A DNA stretch of 64,000 nt, taken from assembly GCA_045531955.1 (NCBI GenBank), contig JAZSFC010000048.1:1-64000 (forward strand). Direction: 5' to 3'. The DNA comes from SIG299 sp045531955. Its GTDB lineage: Bacteria > Bacillota > Clostridia > Lachnospirales > Lachnospiraceae. A program made the translations under genes and the position numbers. This document shows positions 35,268 through 44,379 of this stretch, piece by piece. The notes beneath the pieces are model-generated. The model was not told the origin of the DNA. It was given only the letters and a program-made list of their open reading frames with translations, and did no database searches. How positions within the stretch are numbered: position 1 is the stretch's first letter; each line of letters starts with the position of its first letter.

Positions 35268-36026
35268 CTATAATTCTATTACATCCTTCATGCTGTACAT
35301 ACCGGCTTCTTTGCCTGCTAAGTACTTTGCTGCGGAAACCGCACCCTTACCAAAGATTGCCTTGGAATATGCAGTATGCTTAAACTCGATTACTTCATCG
35401 GTGCCGGCAAAGATTACTTCGTGCTCACCTACAATAGTGCCGCCGCGGACTGCGCTGATACCGATTTCCTTTTTGTCACGCTTTACACGTTCTGTGGAAC
35501 GGTCATACTTGTAATTATACTCGTTGTTTAATGCCTCATTGATGGCGTCTGCCAGAGCAAGTGCGGTACCGGACGGTGCATCCACCTTCTGGTTGTGATG
35601 CTTTTCTACCAGTTCAATGTCGAAGTTGGCATCGGAAAGCACCTTGGCTGCTGCCTGAACAAGACCGAGAAGCAGGTTAATACCCAGGGACATGTTGGCA
35701 GAACGTAAAATTGCTACCTTCTTAGAAGCTTCGTTAATCTTTGCAAGCTCCTCTTCACTGTAACCGGTGGTACAAAGTACCAAAGCCAGGTTTTTTGCAA
35801 TACCAACGGATAAAATATCGTTAAGTGCAACCGGTGCGGAAAAATCAATTACCGCATCTGCTTCTACGTTACATTCGGTAATTTTCTTAAATACCGGATA
35901 GGTATCTAACTGCTCGCCGGAAATATCCACACCTGCTACGATTTCTGCATTTTCATCTTCTTTTACTAACTGGCTGATCACGCGGCCCATCTTGCCGTTA
36001 CAGCCACACATGATAATTCTGGTCAT
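35268..36026 (-). CDS. dapB: 4-hydroxy-tetrahydrodipicolinate reductase
   Basis: The 252-residue protein has an N-terminal NAD(P)H motif GCNGKMGRVI, DFSAP, and the catalytic/substrate segment EKHHNQKVDAPSGTAL with the key His and Lys. It reduces the product of DapA in the diaminopimelate/lysine pathway, which also supplies spore dipicolinate. It follows dapA by 87 bp with GGGAG upstream and ends at a strong terminator. Confidence 0.96.
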   Translation of the reverse strand: MTRIIMCGCNGKMGRVISQLVKEDENAEIVAGVDISGEQLDTYPVFKKITECNVEADAVIDFSAPVALNDILSVGIAKNLALVLCTTGYSEEELAKINEASKKVAILRSANMSLGINLLLGLVQAAAKVLSDANFDIELVEKHHNQKVDAPSGTALALADAINEALNNEYNYKYDRSTERVKRDKKEIGISAVRGGTIVGEHEVIFAGTDEVIEFKHTAYSKAIFGKGAVSAAKYLAGKEAGMYSMKDVIEL

Positions 36027-36113
36027 CTTTTATCTCCCTTCCAAACTATACAGAAAAGGAATGCTGCCAACCCACAAAAGGTCTTAACAACACTCCTTTC
36101 GCCTTCACTATTC

Positions 36114-37001
36114 TTACTTCACAATACCAAGCTTCTGAAGTTCTGCAAGGAGAACCTTTGCATGGTCTTCTTCCATTTCGGTAAGCGGCATTCTCATCGG
36201 ACCAACTTCAAAGCCCATCAGGTTTAATGCCTTCTTTACCGGAATCGGATTTACTTCACAGAACAGGGCGCGGATGAGTGGTAAATACTTCATCTGAAGC
36301 TCTAAGCTGCCCTTTACGTCGCCGGCTAAGTACTTTGCACAAATGTCGTGGGTGTCACGAGGAGCCACGTTTGAAAGTACGGAAATAACACCCTTACCGC
36401 CAATGGACATCATCGGAGTGATGAGACCGTCTTCGCCGGAGTAGATGTCGATATCACCCTGACATGCCTCGAGAGTTTCCAAGGTCTGCGGAAGATTACC
36501 TGTAGCGTCCTTCATCGCAATGATGTTATCATATTCCTTAATCATAGTTGCTGCGGTTGCAGGTAAAATGTTGCAGCCGGTTCTGCCCGGAATGTTATAT
36601 AAAATAAGAGGAATATCAACAGATTTTGCAATGGCACCAAAGTGAGCGATAAGACCCTTCTGGGTTGCCTTGTTATAATATGGAGATACTACCAAAGCTC
36701 CGTCTGCACCAGCCTTTTCCGCTTCTTTGGTTAAGTAAATTGCAGTTTCTGTACAGTTGGAACCGGTACCTGCCACAACAGGAATTCTCTTTGCAGTCTT
36801 CTGTACCGCATAACGGATACATTCCACATGCTCCTCATGTGTCATGGTGGATGCCTCACCTGTGGTTCCTACAATAACAATGCTATCTGTACCGTTTTCC
36901 ACCTGAAAATCAATTAATTCTCCCAATTTATCAAAATTAATTTCTCCATTCTCCTTAAATGGTGTAACAATGGCTACACCTGCGCCTGTAAAAATTGCCA
37001 T
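36114..37001 (-). CDS. dapA: 4-hydroxy-tetrahydrodipicolinate synthase
   Basis: From the ATG at 37001 (AAGGAGGGAG upstream) the protein has 295 residues, the normal DapA length. It is a TIM barrel with GTTGEASTMT, the proton-relay Tyr in YYNKATQKG, YNIPGRTG and the Schiff-base Lys in AMKDATGN. It condenses pyruvate with aspartate semialdehyde, the first step of diaminopimelate synthesis. It lies 105 bp after the ABC exporter genes and may have its own promoter or be read from upstream. Confidence 0.96.
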   Translation of the reverse strand: MAIFTGAGVAIVTPFKENGEINFDKLGELIDFQVENGTDSIVIVGTTGEASTMTHEEHVECIRYAVQKTAKRIPVVAGTGSNCTETAIYLTKEAEKAGADGALVVSPYYNKATQKGLIAHFGAIAKSVDIPLILYNIPGRTGCNILPATAATMIKEYDNIIAMKDATGNLPQTLETLEACQGDIDIYSGEDGLITPMMSIGGKGVISVLSNVAPRDTHDICAKYLAGDVKGSLELQMKYLPLIRALFCEVNPIPVKKALNLMGFEVGPMRMPLTEMEEDHAKVLLAELQKLGIVK

Positions 37002-37106
37002 TCTGATATCTCCCTCCTTGTTTCGATTGTCCGTATTGTAACACTCTGTACCCAACTTTGTCAATAATCCCCGGACACTTTTATGCGCTACAGCGCTACT
37101 TCTTTA

Positions 37107-38879
37107 CTAGGAATTTGCGTTTGCCAGCTGAAGCTCATATAATTTTTTGTAAATTCCGTCCTGGGCAAGCAATTCCTGATGGGTACCGGTTTCCCGGATA
37201 CATCCCTTATGCATTACCATAATTTTGTCTGCATGCTGTATGGTAGACAGACGATGCGCCACCATAATCGTGGTACGGTTTTGCATCAGTTTTTCCAGTG
37301 CCTCCTGAATCAACTGCTCCGTTTCGGTATCGATGTTGGCGGTTGCTTCATCCATTACTAAAATTGCCGGGTCATAAGCCAGAGTTCTTGCAAAGGAAAT
37401 TAACTGGCGTTGGCCGGCGGAAAGGGTTGCACCACGCTCTGTTACCGGTTCGTCGTAGCCCTTTTCCAGCTGCTCGATGAAACCGTCCGCATTGACATAG
37501 CGGGCTGCTTCTTTGATTTCTTCTTCGGAAATAGTTTCATTCTTCAAACGGATATTACTCTTAATATCTCCGGTGAACATAAAGACATCCTGCTGTACCT
37601 GGCCGATGGCTCCTCGAAGCTCATCCGTACTCATCTCTTTGATATCCACACCGTCGATGGTGATGCGACCCTTCTGAATATCATAGTAACGGCCGATTAA
37701 ATTCAAGATAGAGGACTTACCGGCACCGGTAGCGCCTACAAAAGCTACTCTCTGCCCCGGTTCAATGGTGAAGCTGACATCTTTTAAAATCCAGTCCTCA
37801 CCCTGATAAGCGAACCACACATTTTCAAAAACAATGCGACCCTTTACCTTGCCAAGTTCTACCGGCTGTTCCGGATTCTTTACCAATGGTTCCTCGTCTA
37901 AAATCGTAAAGATTTTTTCTGCGGATGCCATAGCGGACTGTAACGTGGAAAACTGCTCTGCAAGTTCCTGAATCGGCTCAAAAAAGGAGCGGATGTAATC
38001 GGAAAAAATATATAAGGTTCCGGCAGTGATAGCGCCTTCCAAAACAATATTACTTCCCACACCGAGAATGATGCAAAGTGCCACGATGGACAAAATGTAC
38101 ATGAGCGGACGGAAAATGGCAAATACCAGCATTTCCCGGTAACTTGCATGGAACAAATCCCTTGCTCTGTCCTTAAACTCCATATCCTTTTCGCGTTCCT
38201 TCGCAAAAATCTGGATCACCTTCATGCCGGACAAATGCTCGGAAAGATACGTATTTAAAGCAGTTAACTTCGTTCTTACAATACGGTAGGTGGTTTTGGA
38301 AATGCTCTTAAACACAATGGTTAAAACCACTATCAGCGGCATCAGACATAACGTCAGGACTGCCAGCTTTGCATTCAACAAGAACATTACCACCATCAAA
38401 CCGATGATTTTCGCAATGTTTTTAATAAGGCGCACCAGAATCTGGGTGTACATCTCATTTAATGCTTCCACATCATTGGTGACACGGGTGACGATTTTAC
38501 CCACAGGGGTAATATCGAAAAACCGCATGGAAAGCTTGTGGATGTGTTCAAACACTTCCTGACGGATGTTGTAAATGATGGTCTGACCGGTCAGCTGCAA
38601 AATCCAGGTATTCAGGAAGTTAAATAAAAAGCCCAATACCAGTACGATAATGTACTGCACACTAAGGAGTGCAATTTCGGAAAAGTCTGCCGAAACGGAA
38701 AATAAATCGATAGCTTTACCGGTTAAAATCGGACGGTAAATTTCGATAATCGTAATGCCAAGCACCAATAAAAGGCAAATCAAAAACTGCCACCAGTACG
38801 GCGCGGCGTACTTTAAGAGACGGCCGAGTACCGGTCCCTGTACGTTTTCTTCAATGGAGGATAATTTTCTGTTCTTCAC
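37107..38879 (-). CDS. ABC exporter half-transporter (catalytic-site-complete subunit)
   Basis: The 590-residue protein has a six-helix transmembrane domain (about 20-320) and an ATPase domain with Walker A GATGAGKSS, signature LSAGQRQL and Walker B ILVMDEATANID containing the catalytic Glu. It pairs with the upstream gene 17 bp away to form a heterodimeric exporter of the LmrCD/BmrCD type. The substrate could be drugs, lipids or peptides. Confidence 0.92.
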   Translation of the reverse strand: MKNRKLSSIEENVQGPVLGRLLKYAAPYWWQFLICLLLVLGITIIEIYRPILTGKAIDLFSVSADFSEIALLSVQYIIVLVLGFLFNFLNTWILQLTGQTIIYNIRQEVFEHIHKLSMRFFDITPVGKIVTRVTNDVEALNEMYTQILVRLIKNIAKIIGLMVVMFLLNAKLAVLTLCLMPLIVVLTIVFKSISKTTYRIVRTKLTALNTYLSEHLSGMKVIQIFAKEREKDMEFKDRARDLFHASYREMLVFAIFRPLMYILSIVALCIILGVGSNIVLEGAITAGTLYIFSDYIRSFFEPIQELAEQFSTLQSAMASAEKIFTILDEEPLVKNPEQPVELGKVKGRIVFENVWFAYQGEDWILKDVSFTIEPGQRVAFVGATGAGKSSILNLIGRYYDIQKGRITIDGVDIKEMSTDELRGAIGQVQQDVFMFTGDIKSNIRLKNETISEEEIKEAARYVNADGFIEQLEKGYDEPVTERGATLSAGQRQLISFARTLAYDPAILVMDEATANIDTETEQLIQEALEKLMQNRTTIMVAHRLSTIQHADKIMVMHKGCIRETGTHQELLAQDGIYKKLYELQLANANS

Positions 38880-38896
38880 ATTGCTTTCCTCCCTTC

Positions 38897-40792
38897 CTAG
38901 ACTGCTTCCAGCTGTTTTTCCAGCTGTTGCTTTTCGTATAATTTTGCATAGATTCCATCGGCAGCCAACAGTTCTTCGTGGGTGCCGTACTCTGCCGGTT
39001 TACCTTCATCCAGCACTAAAATATGGTCTGCATTCTGGATTGTGGAAATACGGTGGGCAATGATAATGGTAGTCTTGCCTGCCCGGTTTTCCTTTAAGTT
39101 CTTTAAAATCTGTTCTTCTGTATCGGTATCTACCGCAGACAGGGAATCGTCTAAAATAAGAATCGGAGCATCCTTCATCAGCGCTCTGGCAATGGAGCTT
39201 CGCTGCTTCTGACCGCCGGATACGGTAACGCCGCGTTCCCCTACCATGGTGGAATACTTGCGCGGGAACTCCATAATATTGTCATGGATGCAGGCCATCT
39301 TTGCTGCTTCCTGCACCTCTTCCAAATCGCCGTATTCTTTATCTGCCCAGCTTTCCCTGTTGTAAAGTTCCTGCTCCAGATATGCCTCTTCTCCTTCTTT
39401 ACGGCTAAGGAACAGCTTGTGCTTTACTTTTTCTTCCGGACGTTCCTTAAAGTTTCTGACGCCAAACGCAATGTTGGTCTGCAGGGTATCGGAGAATAAG
39501 AAGTTATCCTGCGGCACATAAGCAATCTGCTCACGGAGAGTCTTCAGCGGAATTTCATTAATGCCATGTCCGTCAAAGGAAATCATACCATCTTCTACGT
39601 TATACATATGTAATAACAGGTTGGCAACGGTAGTTTTGCCGCTGCCGGTACGACCGAGAATCGCCAGGGTGCTGCCCTTTGGCACCGTTACATTGACCTT
39701 TTGCAGTGCATCCGGCAACGCTTCTTTGTAGCGGAAGGTCAGGTCATTTAAGCAGATGTTGCCGGTCAGGTTTATAATCTCTTCGTTTGTTTTTTCTGTA
39801 TCTTTAATTTCCGGCTGTTCATCAAAAATACTCTGGATACGGTTCATGGACGCAATACCCTGGGAGAACATATTGATACTGTCGCCCACGGCAATCATCG
39901 GCCACACAAGGCTTCCGATGTACTGGTTGAAAGCTACAAACTGTCCCGGGGTAATGCTTCCCTGAGATACCAGATAACCGCCGTATAACAGGGTAATCAC
40001 ACTGGATAAACCGATAAGAGCCTCCAATAACGGCCATACCACAGCGTTTAATTTTACTACCCGCATGTTTTTATCTTTGTTGTTTTTATTTGCTTTTGCA
40101 AAAGATACTAATTCTTTTTGTTCCTGTACAAATGCCTTAATCACGCGGATACCGGAAATACTCTCCTGTACCTCATCCGTCAAATCGGAAAAAGCCTGCT
40201 GCTTTTCGGAAAAACGTTTTTCAATGGCTTTACCGTAGTACACACCGCCAAACAGAATCACCAAAAGCGGCAAAATAGCAATTAAGGTAAGCTCCAGATT
40301 GACGTGCTCAATCATTTTTACCAGTACCATGATGGTCATAATAACCGCATCAAAGGTAGAAATAACCGCCGGACCGACTGCCATGCGGACAGAATTTAAA
40401 TCGTTGGTAAAGTGAGCCATTAAATCACCGGTTTTATTCCGGTTGTAGTAATTCATGGATAATCCGGTCAAATGGGAAAACATATCCTCACGGATTTCCA
40501 GCTCGATTTTGCGGCAGCTTCCGAAGATAAAATATCTCCAGAAAAATCTTCCCACCATAAGAATAATGCCGATGAGCAGGATAAGAAATACATAGTGCAT
40601 TGCACCTTTTAAGTCCATATTGCCGATGGTAAGGCCGTCGATAATTTCACCGGTATATTCCGGAATAAACAAGTTGGCATAGTCCACCACAAACAAAGTG
40701 ATAATACCGCCAAGATAAGACCACTTGTGTCTGCCTACATATTTTAAAATCATTTTAGGAAACGGCTTCTTTTCCTTTTTCTCTTTCTGCAT
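38897..40792 (-). CDS. ABC exporter half-transporter (degenerate-site subunit)
   Basis: From the ATG at 40792 (AGAGAGAG upstream) the protein has 631 residues; upstream in-frame Met codons lie within the oppDF 3' end and lack ribosome sites. Six membrane helices are followed by an ATPase domain with GRTGSGKTT, VSGGQKQR and Walker B ILILDDSLSAVD, where Asp replaces the catalytic Glu. That degenerate site is the usual sign of an asymmetric heterodimer with the next gene. An insertion of about 40 charged residues lies between the Q-loop and the signature. Confidence 0.92.
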   Translation of the reverse strand: MQKEKKEKKPFPKMILKYVGRHKWSYLGGIITLFVVDYANLFIPEYTGEIIDGLTIGNMDLKGAMHYVFLILLIGIILMVGRFFWRYFIFGSCRKIELEIREDMFSHLTGLSMNYYNRNKTGDLMAHFTNDLNSVRMAVGPAVISTFDAVIMTIMVLVKMIEHVNLELTLIAILPLLVILFGGVYYGKAIEKRFSEKQQAFSDLTDEVQESISGIRVIKAFVQEQKELVSFAKANKNNKDKNMRVVKLNAVVWPLLEALIGLSSVITLLYGGYLVSQGSITPGQFVAFNQYIGSLVWPMIAVGDSINMFSQGIASMNRIQSIFDEQPEIKDTEKTNEEIINLTGNICLNDLTFRYKEALPDALQKVNVTVPKGSTLAILGRTGSGKTTVANLLLHMYNVEDGMISFDGHGINEIPLKTLREQIAYVPQDNFLFSDTLQTNIAFGVRNFKERPEEKVKHKLFLSRKEGEEAYLEQELYNRESWADKEYGDLEEVQEAAKMACIHDNIMEFPRKYSTMVGERGVTVSGGQKQRSSIARALMKDAPILILDDSLSAVDTDTEEQILKNLKENRAGKTTIIIAHRISTIQNADHILVLDEGKPAEYGTHEELLAADGIYAKLYEKQQLEKQLEAV

Positions 40793-40820
40793 GATGCTCT
40801 CTCTCTTTCTGCTAATGAAA

Positions 40821-42491
40821 CTATATGCTTTGTTCTTCCTGTTCATGCACATCCATGTTGTTACGGAGAAGTTCCTTCGTATACGGATGCTCCGGGCGTT
40901 CAAACACATCCGTTGTTGTTCCCGTTTCTGCAATTTCACCCTGATACAGCACAATGACCCTGTCGCATACCCGCCGGATAACATTCATATCGTGGGAAAC
41001 AAACAAATAAGATATGCCGTGCTCTTCCTTCAGCCGGTATAAAAGTTCCAAAATCTGCCCCTGTACCGTTACATCCAGAGCAGACACCGGCTCATCCAAA
41101 ATTACAATTTCAGGCTTTTGAATCAGGGCTGCTGCAATGGCCACACGCTGCCGCTGGCCGCCGGACAATTCTCTTACATACCGTTTTGCATGCGCTTCTT
41201 CTAATTCTACCTCTTTTAATGCCGCTCTGACAAGTCTTTTTCTTTCTTCTTTTGTGTAACCGCCCTGAATTTTTAGCGGTTCTTCCAATATCCAGCCGAT
41301 TTTCTTAGCCGGGTTTAAACTGCCGTAAGGATCCTGAAAAACCATGCGCGGGGTGCCGGTGCTCTTTGCTCTTGTAAGCGTTCCTTTGGTTAAAGGAAGA
41401 AGACCTGTTAGCGCCTTAGAAATGGTGGATTTTCCTGAACCGGATTCCCCAACCAGACCAAGCACCTCTCCTTTGAAAAGCTCAAAGGAAACATTTTTTA
41501 CCGCTGTCGTAATTTTCTCTTTTCCGAAAAAGGTTTTTTCCCGGTATTCTATGGTGGCATTTTTTAGCTGAAGCAGAGGAATTGCTGTATTATTTGGTTT
41601 TATGTCAGGAGTGTCGTTTGATTCTTCTGCACCTACTTGACCTGCATTTGTTATGCTTACACCTGCCAGCTGTTTTCCCTTGGCCGCTGCCATCAGCCGT
41701 CTGGTATATTCCTGTTGCGGGCGGTAAAAAATTTCTTCTTTGGTACCCCGTTCCACTACCTTGCCGTTTTTTAACACCAGCACCCGGTCACAAAGTCTTG
41801 CCACCAGGGAAAGGTCATGGGAAATAAAAAGGATTGCTGTTTTATAGGTTTCACAATAATACTTTAACAAATCTAAAATAATTTCCTGGGTGGCAGCATC
41901 CAGGGCAGTAGTCGGTTCATCTGCAATGAGCAGCTCCGGCCGGTTCATCATGGCAATGGCAATCATAACGCGCTGCCGCATACCTCCGGACAGCTGATGC
42001 GGATATTTTAAAAGCAATTCCTCCGGGCGGGACAGACCGGCTTCTGCCAAAACCTCCAGCACCCGTTCCCTGCGGAGCTCTTTATTGTCTTTATATGTTT
42101 CTTCCTCATGAAGAAGCAGTCCTTCCTCTACCTGTCTTTCAATAGTTAAAACAGGATTTAACGAAGTCATCGGTTCCTGAAATACCATGGAAATTCGGTC
42201 ACCCCGAAGAGTCTGCCATTCCTCCTCTGTTTGGGAAAGTAAATCGATTCCGTCAAAGCGCATAGTATCAGCGGTAATTTTTGCATCCTCCGGAAGAAGC
42301 TTCAAAATGCTTAAGGAAGACACACTTTTTCCGGATCCGGATTCTCCCACCAGGCCGATGATTTGTCCCTTTTCCAAAGACAGGTCAATGCCGTGAACTA
42401 CTTCCTGTTCGCCTACGGTTTGAAATAAGCCATCAGTATCCTTTTTTACCTGAAATGTAATTTTCAAATTTCTAATATCCAAAAGCGGCAT
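40821..42491 (-). CDS. Fused OppD-OppF-type peptide ABC transporter ATPase
   Basis: The 556-residue protein carries two complete ATPase domains, each with GESGSGKS, joined by a linker of about 35 residues near 270-305. The first has LSGGMRQRV and LLIADEPTTALD; the second has LSGGQRQRV and VILDEPVSALD. These roles are usually split between OppD and OppF. It powers the permeases encoded upstream. The end of each half has the RRVCDR/HPYTKELL features of the family. Confidence 0.94.
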   Translation of the reverse strand: MPLLDIRNLKITFQVKKDTDGLFQTVGEQEVVHGIDLSLEKGQIIGLVGESGSGKSVSSLSILKLLPEDAKITADTMRFDGIDLLSQTEEEWQTLRGDRISMVFQEPMTSLNPVLTIERQVEEGLLLHEEETYKDNKELRRERVLEVLAEAGLSRPEELLLKYPHQLSGGMRQRVMIAIAMMNRPELLIADEPTTALDAATQEIILDLLKYYCETYKTAILFISHDLSLVARLCDRVLVLKNGKVVERGTKEEIFYRPQQEYTRRLMAAAKGKQLAGVSITNAGQVGAEESNDTPDIKPNNTAIPLLQLKNATIEYREKTFFGKEKITTAVKNVSFELFKGEVLGLVGESGSGKSTISKALTGLLPLTKGTLTRAKSTGTPRMVFQDPYGSLNPAKKIGWILEEPLKIQGGYTKEERKRLVRAALKEVELEEAHAKRYVRELSGGQRQRVAIAAALIQKPEIVILDEPVSALDVTVQGQILELLYRLKEEHGISYLFVSHDMNVIRRVCDRVIVLYQGEIAETGTTTDVFERPEHPYTKELLRNNMDVHEQEEQSI

Positions 42492-42536
42492 AAAAGCTCC
42501 TCCTTTCCGCCATAGTTCCTTCCATCCGCAGGATGG

Positions 42537-43325
42537 TTATTCTTTTTCTGCGGTCACAAGCCCCAGTCCAAGTGTTAAAGCTAAAATGGTAAGTCCCGGT
42601 GCCAGTGCATACCACGGAGCGTTCCACAAAAAGCCCTGGGCTTCAGACAGCATCCGGCCAAGACTCGGATCCGGCTGGGTGACACCAAGACCGAGGTAGC
42701 TCATGCCCGCCTCGGATAATACCGCATTTTGAAAACCTACCAGTAAGGAAGTTTTTAACACCGGTTTAATGTTTGGTAATATATGAAAAACAAGAATGCG
42801 TAAATCCTTTGCTCCCATGAGCTTTGCATTCCTGACATAGTCTAATTCTTTCTGTACCAGAACTTCACTGCGCACTACACGGGTGAAGCTTGGGATAAAT
42901 ACAATTCCAAGGGCAACAATCAAATTATAGGTGCCCGGTCCGATAACTGCCACAAAACATATTGCCAGCAGAACACTCGGAAAAGCTGCCAGCACATCAT
43001 TCACACGCATCAGCACAGCATCCAGCCATCCGCCGAAATATGCAGTGACTGCTCCCGTCAGAGTACCGATACCCGCTCCCACCAGCACCACGCAAAGAGC
43101 GATGAAAAAACTGGTGGATGCCCCCTCCATTACACGGCTGAAGATATCTCTGCCAAACTGGTCCGTACCGAATAAATGGGCAAAGGAAGGCGGCTGATTC
43201 TTTAGAAGCACGTTCATTTCATTGACAGGGTAGGGGGTGTAAAACAAACCTACCACTGCCATAAGCATAACCAATGCAATCAAGAAATATCCAATTATTA
43301 AATTGTGATTTAATTTCTTTTTCAT
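42537..43325 (-). CDS. Peptide ABC transporter permease (OppC/DppC type)
   Basis: From the ATG at 43325 (AAAGGA upstream; a TTG at 43334 is too close) the protein has 262 residues with six membrane segments. The DppC family EAA-type loop is visible around YVRNAKLMGAKDLRILVFHI, and FGTDQFGRDIFSRV marks the N-terminal region. It forms the membrane channel with the DppB-type gene 14 bp upstream. Confidence 0.93.
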   Translation of the reverse strand: MKKKLNHNLIIGYFLIALVMLMAVVGLFYTPYPVNEMNVLLKNQPPSFAHLFGTDQFGRDIFSRVMEGASTSFFIALCVVLVGAGIGTLTGAVTAYFGGWLDAVLMRVNDVLAAFPSVLLAICFVAVIGPGTYNLIVALGIVFIPSFTRVVRSEVLVQKELDYVRNAKLMGAKDLRILVFHILPNIKPVLKTSLLVGFQNAVLSEAGMSYLGLGVTQPDPSLGRMLSEAQGFLWNAPWYALAPGLTILALTLGLGLVTAEKE

Positions 43326-43339
43326 CCTTATCAATTCCT

Positions 43340-44275
43340 TTATCGTACTCTTGGGTCCAGCTTCTGGTATAAAATATCAGCAATAGTATTCATAATAACT
43401 ACCGTACTTGCAATGTAAACTACGATTGCCTGTACCACCGGATAGTCCCGGTTGGAAATAGACGTGATAAGCAGTCGGCCAAGTCCCGGTATATTAAACA
43501 CCTGCTCCACCACGATACTGCCGGCCAATACATCCGCTGCCATCATAGCAAGCATGGTCACCACCGGCATCATAACATTTATTAAAACATGATTTAATAA
43601 TATTCTTTTCTCGGAATTACCTTTTCCTCTGGCGGTTCGTACGTAGTCCATCTTCTTCTGGGCAACCACCGCATTACGGATATATCTTGTCATGGTAGCA
43701 CACTTCGGCACCGCCACTGCCACTGCGGGCAATAGCAGAAAGCTAAGGAAACCGCCAAGGTCCTCCTGTGGATTTACATAACCGCCCACCGTAAACCATT
43801 GAAGAACAATTCCAAAAAAGAAGGTAAGTAAAATTCCCAGGAAAAACTGCGGAACTGCCATCCCGATTTGGGACAACACCGTCATGGCCGTATCTACCGC
43901 TCCGCCCGGCTTGTTTGTACCAAGCATCCCAAGCGGAAAAGATATCACACAAATAAACACCATGGAATACAGCGCCAAAGTAACCGTTGCCGGTAAACGC
44001 TTTGCCACCAGCTCGCTCACCGGCAGATGATACTGGGTAGATTCACCAAAATCCCCCTGCAGGGCGGAAAACAGCCAGTCTCCATACTGGACTATCACCG
44101 GACGGTTTAAACCAAGTTCCTCCCGCAATGCTTCCACGGCAGCTTCGTCCGCATCCATACCAAGGTTTGCAACCGCTGCATCTCCCGGAATTAGAGAGAA
44201 TGCGAGGAAGCTTAAAAATGAAATGATGACAAGTGTAATAATGAGAGTTCCTATTTTTTTCAAAATGAATTTCAT
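43340..44275 (-). CDS. Peptide ABC transporter permease (OppB/DppB type)
   Basis: The 311-residue protein has six membrane segments, the N-terminal FSLIPGDAA and the conserved loop YVRTARGKGNSEKRILLNH that contacts the ATPase. It ends with the family signature YQKLDPRVR. It is 104 bp downstream of the substrate-binding gene, with a long stem-loop in between. Confidence 0.94.
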   Translation of the reverse strand: MKFILKKIGTLIITLVIISFLSFLAFSLIPGDAAVANLGMDADEAAVEALREELGLNRPVIVQYGDWLFSALQGDFGESTQYHLPVSELVAKRLPATVTLALYSMVFICVISFPLGMLGTNKPGGAVDTAMTVLSQIGMAVPQFFLGILLTFFFGIVLQWFTVGGYVNPQEDLGGFLSFLLLPAVAVAVPKCATMTRYIRNAVVAQKKMDYVRTARGKGNSEKRILLNHVLINVMMPVVTMLAMMAADVLAGSIVVEQVFNIPGLGRLLITSISNRDYPVVQAIVVYIASTVVIMNTIADILYQKLDPRVR

Positions 44276-44301
44276 ATAAGCTTCCTCCTTTCTTAACTAT
44301 T

Positions 44302-44377
44302 GTTCAGCCTGCGCAAGTGACCAAACACAAAAATGTACAAGCACATTTTATGTTGTTTGGCACTGCAAAGGCCGAAC
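44302..44377. promoter_or_regulatory. Long stem-loop between substrate-binding and permease genes
   Basis: GTTC-GCCT-GCA..CCAAACA..AATGT pairs with ACATTTTATGTTGTTTGG..TGC..GGCCGAAC around a short loop. There is no T run, so it is probably not a full terminator. Such stems inside importer operons keep the binding-protein mRNA abundant and lower expression of downstream genes. Confidence 0.65.
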
Positions 44378-44379
44378 TG

